Made by a program: the position numbers and the translations under genes | DNA from: an uncultured bacterium | GTDB taxonomy: Bacteria > Muiribacteriota > Ozemobacteria > Ozemobacterales > Ozemobacteraceae | Length of the DNA stretch: 64,000 nucleotides | Assembly (NCBI GenBank): GCA_937949615.1 | Contig: CALEDQ010000030.1 | Location: 233,473 to 297,472 of the forward strand | Reading direction: 5' to 3' | Shown here: positions 35,642-43,024 of the stretch, one piece after another | Numbering within the stretch: position 1 is the stretch's first letter | Layout: the number at the start of each line of letters is the position of its first letter | Notes under the pieces: model-generated | What the model was told of the DNA's origin: nothing | The model's input: only the letters and a program-made list of their open reading frames with translations | Databases searched by the model: none

Positions 35642-38595
35642 GTTAGAGTCTCCCCGCCGGCTGAAAATTTGATCAGAACCATTGTTATATCATCGTCTGC
35701 AGCTGGTGACCACTGTTTATAGGCAGTAAAAAGTTTCTGATAATAAGTTTCGAGGTCTGGGTCATACTGCTGCTGCAGCATCTGAACAAAGCGGTCGAAG
35801 CCCATTTCAACCCCAGCGGCGTTATGAGACTCAATGATGCCATCAGTATAGAGAAGCACGATATCACCGGGTTCAAGTTGCCCAGGCGTATCTTCGTATT
35901 TAGGCTTTTTCGTTATGCCCAGCGGCGTACCGACGAGCTTGAGCAGTTCGACATCTTCACCATTGCGCCTGATAACAGCAGGAAAACAATGGCCGGCATT
36001 TGAAACCAGGTATGAACCGGTTTTTGAATTAATGGAAAAATACTGGCAGGTCATCATGCGCTTGATCTTGCTGCTCTTGACCCGGTGAATGACCTTGTGC
36101 AAAGAGCCAAGCATGGCAGCCGGCCGCCGCCGGTCTTCATCGCTCAACAGAACTGAAGCTTTTGCCATTGCCATAAGCAGTGCCGCAGGAACCCCATGAC
36201 CGGCAACATCCCCCATGAGAATGCCGACGCTGCTTTCATCCAGAGTGAAAAAATCATAATAATCACCGCCCAGTCTGGTCATTGCGACACTGCGACCAAA
36301 AACACGCAGATTGTTCTGTGACAGCGATTCCTGAGGAAACAGGTTTTCCTGAACGATTTTGGCAACTTCAAGATCTTCAAGGCTCTCGATGGCGCGGTTG
36401 AATACAACACTCAACCGCCCGAATTCATCGGCTGTTTTTACCGGCAGACGATAACGGAAATCCTGCCGGCCGATCGCCTGTACGCCGCGTTCAAGCTCTT
36501 TAACCGGTTCCATGAATTGTGCAGAAAGCATGAAGCCGACACCGGTCGTCAGACTCAGGCTCAAAAGGGCAAAAATTATCAGACGCCACTGGAGGCTGCC
36601 AATTTGTCTGTTGATACGGTCAAGCGGGTAGAGACCGACCATGGCAACCCGGTCGAGTTCACGGCCAATAGTACCGTAGGCAGCAAACTGGCGGCCGTCG
36701 ACCCTGATCTCATCGACGTAAAGAGTTCTTAAACTGAAAGTCTGGCGAAAAAGGCCGAAAATTTCCTTGCTGAGATCTTTTGTCGGCGGGTAGGTCACGC
36801 CATTAGCCTCGATAATTCCGTAAAAACGTATATCGTCAGTATTTTGATTGAGGCTGTCGATGCTTTTGTTCACGTAGGATTCCTGCAGAGTATGAAAATC
36901 CCATGAAACACCGACAAGCAGATTGAACGCCCGTTTATCGAAATCACCAAAAACGTTCCAGTAATACTGTCTTGCATCCTGTGCCATCTGCTCAGGGTGC
37001 ACCTGCCCGATTCTCTGGAGAATCCGGTGAAAAATAATCGTCTTGCCCGACAAAAATGTTTCTGCTTTGATTTTCCCGCCGCCACCGGTAGTAGCTTCAT
37101 CTTCTTTGAAAAGAGTCTGCGGCGTGTAATCTCTGAAATTGAAATAATCGAGCATGGTTTTGCTCATCGCAGCAAAGAAAATATTGGCTTTTCTACCGGG
37201 AACTTTTGCCTTGTACAATTTGCCTTTACGGTCAGCAGCCACGAAATCAAAGGGTTTGAGTCGATTCACTTTTTTCAGCAGTTCATCGAGTTTTTTCTGC
37301 GAAACCATTCTGCTGCCAAACTCTTTGTTGATTGCATCGATCTGTTGATTCAAATATTCAGCTGTTTCTGATTTAATGGTTTCAAAACGGGTATCGTAGT
37401 CGGCAAGAAGCCCGGAAATCTGGTCAAAAGCGCGATCAAGAAGCATCCCGCGGGTCTGCTGGAGATATTCATAACCGATAAAACCTAGAATCAGCAATGG
37501 GAGGCCATTTGCATAAAGAAACAGCAACCCGAGCTTCCAGCGGATCGAAAACACGCGGTTTTCTTTGAAAATCAAATAAGCAGCCAGAATCGACAGTATT
37601 AAAATGACCAGAACAGCACCTGAAAGAATTCGCTTATGAATCGCTGCGGCATTGAAAAGAGCGTCGGCTTTTCTGACAAAGGCAACGCTGCGCACAAAAG
37701 GATTGAGAATTTTTACCAGCAGCAGCAGATTCTCAGTTTCCAGCTGTTGCTGCGTAAAATTTTCGAATTTTGCCAGTCCAACCATAAGTTCAGGTTTAAG
37801 CTCATCTGAAACAGACGTATAAAGCGCCCCGTCACGCAGCAGATCGACAATGCCGACTTTGACGCCAGGCGCGTCATTCATTGCATCGACAAGCTTTTTG
37901 AGATAATCGTCAGACTCGATAGCACTGCTGTTGATGGTCGCCATCATCGTGAAGTGCTCACCAACCTGATACCAGAAATAAGATTTTTCCGGGTCACCGC
38001 TTGCCAGGATACATTCACTGAGGTTTCCCCGCAGCATTGGGAGGTTGAGCTTATCAGGAATCAAAAAGGCGCCAAGATACGAGCGCAGAAGATTCAGGCG
38101 CCTTTCGACCAGACTGATATTCTGCGGTTCGCCCGGGTAGTTTTTGAGAACATCAGCGTTAACATCCTTCAGAACCTCAAAAATAGTTTTAACGATGTAT
38201 CTGAAGCCCTTTTCATCACTGAGATCTTCAATAGTATTGCCTTTCTGATCCCAGATGATGAATCTGAAAATTTCAGGATTTCTGGCCTTCAGGTGTGGCA
38301 AAGCAACTCTGAGGTATTTGACCGGGTCAGGCTGACGGTTGGCGAATTCGAAAATTCGCTTCAGCAGAGAGCTATAATAATGGCGGCTGTTTGAATACTG
38401 CAGCAGTCGCTCAAGCCGCGTGCCAAGTTCGCGGTAAACGGTCTGACGATGTATCTCGCTTCGGGTTTTCAACATATTTTCGAGGCCGACATCGAGCAGA
38501 AAAACCGGAAAAATGAAAAAGCAGAAAGCGACACCAAACCAGAAGGCCAGTGGCCACCGTTTGCTGATTGGCAATTTTGTCGTGGTACCGCTCAT
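35638..38595 (-). CDS. Membrane SpoIIE-family PP2C phosphatase, subtype B (B2)
   Basis: 985 residues from ATG 38595, preceded by AAGGGA; an upstream frame to 38694 crosses the promoter and is rejected. Plan: TM1 about 14-36, first sensor about 40-325 (FIIWDQKGNTIEDLSDEKGF), membrane pair about 332-375 (LGLLFLYANGLPLLILGFIG), second sensor, TM near 678, HAMP, PP2C. Motifs MTRLGGDYYD near 777, GDVAGHGVPAALLMAMAKAS, YTDGIIESHN and DDDIT are intact. NAGHCFP and TPLGI mark subtype B. It is the first gene of a four-gene run B2-A2-B1-A1 behind its own promoter. Confidence 0.9.
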   Translation of the reverse strand: MSGTTTKLPISKRWPLAFWFGVAFCFFIFPVFLLDVGLENMLKTRSEIHRQTVYRELGTRLERLLQYSNSRHYYSSLLKRIFEFANRQPDPVKYLRVALPHLKARNPEIFRFIIWDQKGNTIEDLSDEKGFRYIVKTIFEVLKDVNADVLKNYPGEPQNISLVERRLNLLRSYLGAFLIPDKLNLPMLRGNLSECILASGDPEKSYFWYQVGEHFTMMATINSSAIESDDYLKKLVDAMNDAPGVKVGIVDLLRDGALYTSVSDELKPELMVGLAKFENFTQQQLETENLLLLVKILNPFVRSVAFVRKADALFNAAAIHKRILSGAVLVILILSILAAYLIFKENRVFSIRWKLGLLFLYANGLPLLILGFIGYEYLQQTRGMLLDRAFDQISGLLADYDTRFETIKSETAEYLNQQIDAINKEFGSRMVSQKKLDELLKKVNRLKPFDFVAADRKGKLYKAKVPGRKANIFFAAMSKTMLDYFNFRDYTPQTLFKEDEATTGGGGKIKAETFLSGKTIIFHRILQRIGQVHPEQMAQDARQYYWNVFGDFDKRAFNLLVGVSWDFHTLQESYVNKSIDSLNQNTDDIRFYGIIEANGVTYPPTKDLSKEIFGLFRQTFSLRTLYVDEIRVDGRQFAAYGTIGRELDRVAMVGLYPLDRINRQIGSLQWRLIIFALLSLSLTTGVGFMLSAQFMEPVKELERGVQAIGRQDFRYRLPVKTADEFGRLSVVFNRAIESLEDLEVAKIVQENLFPQESLSQNNLRVFGRSVAMTRLGGDYYDFFTLDESSVGILMGDVAGHGVPAALLMAMAKASVLLSDEDRRRPAAMLGSLHKVIHRVKSSKIKRMMTCQYFSINSKTGSYLVSNAGHCFPAVIRRNGEDVELLKLVGTPLGITKKPKYEDTPGQLEPGDIVLLYTDGIIESHNAAGVEMGFDRFVQMLQQQYDPDLETYYQKLFTAYKQWSPAADDDITMVLIKFSAGGETLT

Positions 38596-38626
38596 TGATT
38601 CCCTTAAAAGACCTGCAGATGCTGAC

Positions 38627-38654
38627 AGCATACCGCAAAAGCAGCAACTTGCAA
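38627..38654 (-). promoter_or_regulatory. Promoter of the B2-A2-B1-A1 phosphatase operon
   Basis: Minus strand: TTGCAA (38654-38649), 16-bp spacer, TATGCT (38632-38627), about 32 bp before the B2 start codon. Confidence 0.5.
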
Positions 38655-38754
38655 AGTTTCTGATAAAAATTGCCTGGTGTGACAGAACTGCCACACATGC
38701 GACGGCGACGGCGCAGTCATTTCGCTAAAACCCTCTTCAACAAAGCTTTTTAAA

Positions 38755-38770
38755 CTGGCACACCGTTTGC
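38755..38770 (+). promoter_or_regulatory. Sigma54-type (-24/-12) promoter candidate
   Basis: CTGGCACACCGTTTGC matches the RpoN consensus TGGCAC-N5-TTGC, with the invariant GG (38757-38758) and GC (38769-38770) exactly 10 bp apart. It lies about 60 bp before the ATG of the inverted membrane protein gene, in the right orientation. No enhancer-binding activator or rpoN gene is in the window. Confidence 0.55.
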
Positions 38771-38831
38771 GGCATGCAATTTATCATTATTATTTTTCCC
38801 CTTTATTATTCATTATTTCCGGAGGTGCGTC

Positions 38832-40070
38832 ATGAGCGGCAACGCAAATGGGCTGTCACAATGGTTTAGAAACAACAACCCCCTTTATCTGCTGAGCGTC
38901 GTTCTCATGCTCGGCGGGCTCTATCTCGCCGGCTCCGAACTTGAAACCGGGCAGGTTTCAAGTCTGGCAGTAAGCGGCTTCTTTCTGATTCAGAATATCT
39001 ATGAGATCATCATGGTGACAATGGCTCTCTATCTTCTGAAGAAAAAAATTCAGCCACAACACGGCAAACTTCTGCTCTTCTTCGTGCTATTGTTTCTTGG
39101 CGATCTTACCTTCTATCAGGTGCGCATTTCTGGGCTCAGCACGACTGCCGGCGGCATTGCCACCGGCGTTTACATGCTGATGGCTGCAGTTAAACTCGCG
39201 GCAGTCATCAAAGTTCTTGGTCTGACCGTGCACCATACGCGCCTGTTTTTTGTCGCAGGAGCATTTTCGCTGATCTGGGTCGCCCCCAAAGTCGGCTATT
39301 ATCTCGTCGATTCAATCGGCAGAGAGAGCTTCGGCTATTTCGACGGCTCATACGTCTTTTATTCATTATGGCTGATCGCAGCTTTGCTTCATCTGCCGCT
39401 GATTATCGAAAACTGGCGCAGCAACAACCTCGGCCTCAGAGTAGAAAATGAATATCTCGGCGACGAAACGGTTCTGTGGCGCTGGCTGCTGATCTTTCCG
39501 TTCATTGTACTGCCGCTGCAGATGACAATAAATGTCATGAGCGATTCATATCGTTTCATCGCTCCGACCCTCTCACTTGGCACAATCATCGCCCCCTGGC
39601 TGCTGGCTGCAGCTTTTTTTGCACAGACCCTCTGGCGTCACTTCTTCAGTTCTCAGCAAAACATCAACATTTACGACAGTGCCGTCATGCTGATCTATCT
39701 GATTGTCATAAAAGTATCGGCGCCTGATTTCAGTGTTCCGGTGCTGATCAACCATGCTTTGCTTGTTGCCGGCCTGACAGCAACCTGGCTCAGCCGCTGT
39801 AATCATATCAATGCCGGCATTCTTGCGCTTACCGGCTTGTGGCATACAGGCCAGCAGGTCATGTCAGGAGCCAGAGTCGCCGTCAACTACGGTTCTTCAC
39901 TTTCGCGAACGGCCTGGGCCGGCATTCTGATGTCATTTTCCTTCATTCTGCTGCTCACCGGCTTTTTCTTCAGCCTCAACAACCAGAGCGGCAATGATAA
40001 TTCAGGCAGCGAAAAACCGGCAGTAAACACTGATGAAGGTCAGGAAAGCCCATCCACAACTTCGGTTTGA
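38832..40070 (+). CDS. Polytopic membrane protein inside the phosphatase array
   Basis: 412 residues with roughly ten hydrophobic segments from about residue 17 to 390, short connecting loops and a polar C-terminal tail (about 385-412) rich in Asn, Ser, Glu and Pro. No transporter or enzyme signature is recognised. The start has a strong GGAGGTG ribosome-binding site (38821-38827). It is the only gene in the array on the opposite strand, splitting pair B3-A3 from B2-A2-B1-A1. Its last 31 nt overlap the 3' end of A3, so the two transcripts would be complementary. The sigma54-like promoter suggests separate regulation. Confidence 0.75.
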   Translation: MSGNANGLSQWFRNNNPLYLLSVVLMLGGLYLAGSELETGQVSSLAVSGFFLIQNIYEIIMVTMALYLLKKKIQPQHGKLLLFFVLLFLGDLTFYQVRISGLSTTAGGIATGVYMLMAAVKLAAVIKVLGLTVHHTRLFFVAGAFSLIWVAPKVGYYLVDSIGRESFGYFDGSYVFYSLWLIAALLHLPLIIENWRSNNLGLRVENEYLGDETVLWRWLLIFPFIVLPLQMTINVMSDSYRFIAPTLSLGTIIAPWLLAAAFFAQTLWRHFFSSQQNINIYDSAVMLIYLIVIKVSAPDFSVPVLINHALLVAGLTATWLSRCNHINAGILALTGLWHTGQQVMSGARVAVNYGSSLSRTAWAGILMSFSFILLLTGFFFSLNNQSGNDNSGSEKPAVNTDEGQESPSTTSV

Positions 40071-43024
40071 GCTGGTTCCAGTTGAACTGAATGCTGCTGA
40101 TCGTCAAAAACGGCGATCAGCAGTGTCATGTCATCCTGGGCCTGCGTGGCACCGACAAACTTTCGGTGTTCTTCAAGCAACCCGGCAAAGAATTTTTCCG
40201 GGTCAGCAGCAAAACAGCGCTCAACCATCTGTTTAAGCCTGGCAAGCCCAAGAATTTCGTCTGCCGCATTTCTTGCCTCGATTACCCCGTCGCTGTAAAA
40301 AATCACCGCTTCGCCCGGTTGCAGAGCAATTTCGGCAACCCCAAACCTCGGCTTTTTCATTGCGCCCAGCATCGGACCAGGCAGAGTAATTTCGCGAACC
40401 GTGCCGGTATGCGGGTTAATGATCAGCGGCGGCCAGCCACCGGCATTGGTATAAACTCCGGTGCCGTCAATTCCGTTGAGATTGAGATACTGCATGATCA
40501 TCGTCTTCTGAGTACGTTTTCCTGCTGCCTGAATCAGCTCATGCAGGCGCAGAGCAAGAATTTCAGGTTTCTCGACGACATCCGAAAACTGCATGACTGC
40601 GGCCTTTGCCATTGCCATGATCAGGGCGGCGCCGGCGCCACGACCGGCCACGTCACCGATCAGCAAGCTGAAACGCCCGCCCGAAGTATTGAAATAATCA
40701 AAATAATCGCCACCAAGTTCGCCCATCGAAACGATACGGCCAAAAATTCTGAAACGCCCGCAGTCAGGCATCTGACGTGGCAGCAGGTGTTCCTGAATTG
40801 CCCCGGCAACCTGCAGTTCTTCGAGATCTACCATTGTTGTATTAAATATCTCAGCCATTTCACCGAATTCGTCACGACCGAGGGGCGGCAGGCGCAGTGA
40901 AAAGTTGCGCGACCTGATCGCTTCAGCACCAGCATAGAGCTTCTGCAGCGGAAAAAGAAAACTCTGTGCCAGAAACTGCCCCAGAATGATGGTAATCAGT
41001 AACGATACAAGACCGGCGAAGAACAGATCAGCCTTTTCCCTGCTTATGCGCGTCTTGACCTTGTCGACCGGGTAAAGCCCGAATAATTGATAGTTGGTCA
41101 GATACCTGCCGGTAAAGCCCATCAAAAGATATGTCTGTGTGCCGATACTGATAAATTCGCGTGAAGGGCAGGGCTTGGAAGTAAAGCTGCGAACACGCTT
41201 CTTCATTGCCTGACGGTCTGGAAATTTTTCCGGCAGAAAGATGCCGGCATCTTCATGAATTACGCCTACCTGCAGATCGACAATATTGCGGTTTGCGCTG
41301 AGGAATTGCCGTTTCAGGTAAAGATTCTCCATTACATGCGGTGTCCAGTTGATAATGCACATGTAGTCAACCTGCCGGTCGTCATTGATTGAAATAAGAT
41401 TCAGACATGCCGGGCTTTTGTTGGTGCCCATACCCCAGACATCGATCTTGCCATTGTTGGCGATAAAATCATGCTGCACCTCAATCAGGGGCTTCTGCAT
41501 TGCCGATTCAGCTATCAGTTCGACTTCGGTTGAAGAGCGCGGATCAGGCGGCCGACCGTTGAGACTGGCCATGATGAAGCGCCCGAGCGAGTTGAGCACT
41601 TTTTTTTCATCTCCTCGCTTTAAATCGGCACTGTCGATGATTTCCGGCACCAGAGCCTGCCGCCGGTCGCCAAAATACAGAGAATCACCGGTTCCAAAGA
41701 TATTGGCTTCGCTGGCAATAAGATAAAAGCGCACACTGCCGCGCGATTCAACAACAGAATAAACCTTGTCAACCAGGGTTCGGTAATTCTCAATATTCAG
41801 GCCCTGTTGTCGCACATCGGCCCTGAATTTCTCCAGCCCGGCCCGAATGTTGACAATCTGCAGTGCATGTTCAGATTCAAAGCGCTCATCGAGATTCTGC
41901 AAAAAATGCGTACCCTGCTGATGTATCTCGTCATAAAGTGCCAGCTCTTTCTGATGCATGAAGTCATAGCCTGTAAAAAAAAGCATCAGAAGAGGCAACC
42001 CGTTCGCATAAACGAACAACAGTGCCAGCTTGCGAGAAATCGACATTTTCAAACCGGTTCCCTTTATCGCGGCACGCCCGCTGACAACCAGCCAGGGCAG
42101 CAGCAGCATAAAAATCAGCAGGGCCGCCAGATTGGCTCTCGTCTGCCCGGGCACCACGCCAGAAGCTTTTTCGACAACCGCAAACAGTGTCAGATCATCT
42201 TCGACGACTCTGGCATAATAAAACGCCTTCGCAGTCTCAAGACGCTCACCGGGAGTCATTTCGTGTCTGATGATTTTCTGCAGACTTTCCGGGGCGTCAG
42301 GTAGAGGTTTTGCTGTCACACAATTTCGCCCTTTGACAAAACCAGGCCAAAAAAGGCTGCTCTCGAACTGGTGATGTTTGAGATAATATTCCAGACCGGC
42401 GGTTCCGGCAGCATTTTCAGGTTTTACCAGAATGATCGCCATGTAGCCATGCCTGAACCCAACCCACAGCAACGGCCGGCGACCGGTACTGTCACACCAC
42501 AGAAGTTTCTCGCCCTGTTCAGAAACGCAATTATCTACGGTGTGCAGAACAATCTGCGGCCCAAACATTCTTCTCAGGTTGGTCATTTCATCATCATCGG
42601 CGACAATATCCCTGTCACTTTGTTTAAAAGGCTTTTTCAGAGACTGCAATGCCATCTGCCAGTCGCCGGCAAGCTTGCCAGGCTGTATAGACCCACCAAT
42701 GAAACGATCAGCTTCATCCCAAAGCAGGTAATCGAAAGAGCCGTTCAGTCTTGTGCGAAGTTCGCCAAAGGCAAAAGCCGCCGAAGCCACCCGATTTACC
42801 AGGTAAGTCTCACGGAAAATCCGTGACAGAAATTTTTCAGTGTCAACCTGAGCTTCGAAGTTCTGCATCTCGTTTTCGAGATTCTGCTCAACAATTTTTA
42901 TCAGAGCGTCGCTGCGCAGCTTTTCAATATGACTGAAGCCGCCATAAAAAAGCAGAATCGGAATGAGCACGAACAGAAACATCTGGGCAAACCACAGCAG
43001 CAGATAACGCGGCAGAATTTTCAT
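40040..43024 (-). CDS. Membrane SpoIIE-family PP2C phosphatase, subtype A (A3)
   Basis: 994 residues: TM1 about 7-30, first sensor about 35-295, membrane pair about 298-360 (LALLFVYANGLPLLMLFFTG), second sensor, TM near 675, HAMP and PP2C. Motifs SMGELGGDYFD near 773, YSDGVIEARN and AQDDMT are intact. The metal loop reads GDVAGRGAGA, with Arg where the other five have His; the aspartate is kept. It is the most diverged A copy (NAGGWPP, MLGAMKK). The start shares one base with the B3 stop (TGATG) and has GAGAGGAG upstream; the 3' end overlaps the convergent membrane gene. Confidence 0.9.
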   Translation of the reverse strand: MKILPRYLLLWFAQMFLFVLIPILLFYGGFSHIEKLRSDALIKIVEQNLENEMQNFEAQVDTEKFLSRIFRETYLVNRVASAAFAFGELRTRLNGSFDYLLWDEADRFIGGSIQPGKLAGDWQMALQSLKKPFKQSDRDIVADDDEMTNLRRMFGPQIVLHTVDNCVSEQGEKLLWCDSTGRRPLLWVGFRHGYMAIILVKPENAAGTAGLEYYLKHHQFESSLFWPGFVKGRNCVTAKPLPDAPESLQKIIRHEMTPGERLETAKAFYYARVVEDDLTLFAVVEKASGVVPGQTRANLAALLIFMLLLPWLVVSGRAAIKGTGLKMSISRKLALLFVYANGLPLLMLFFTGYDFMHQKELALYDEIHQQGTHFLQNLDERFESEHALQIVNIRAGLEKFRADVRQQGLNIENYRTLVDKVYSVVESRGSVRFYLIASEANIFGTGDSLYFGDRRQALVPEIIDSADLKRGDEKKVLNSLGRFIMASLNGRPPDPRSSTEVELIAESAMQKPLIEVQHDFIANNGKIDVWGMGTNKSPACLNLISINDDRQVDYMCIINWTPHVMENLYLKRQFLSANRNIVDLQVGVIHEDAGIFLPEKFPDRQAMKKRVRSFTSKPCPSREFISIGTQTYLLMGFTGRYLTNYQLFGLYPVDKVKTRISREKADLFFAGLVSLLITIILGQFLAQSFLFPLQKLYAGAEAIRSRNFSLRLPPLGRDEFGEMAEIFNTTMVDLEELQVAGAIQEHLLPRQMPDCGRFRIFGRIVSMGELGGDYFDYFNTSGGRFSLLIGDVAGRGAGAALIMAMAKAAVMQFSDVVEKPEILALRLHELIQAAGKRTQKTMIMQYLNLNGIDGTGVYTNAGGWPPLIINPHTGTVREITLPGPMLGAMKKPRFGVAEIALQPGEAVIFYSDGVIEARNAADEILGLARLKQMVERCFAADPEKFFAGLLEEHRKFVGATQAQDDMTLLIAVFDDQQHSVQLEPAQTEVVDGLS

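Noticed and set aside
38596..38694. Longer N-terminus for phosphatase B2
   Set aside because: It would include the promoter at 38627-38654; ATG 38595 has a ribosome-binding site and is followed by the first membrane helix.
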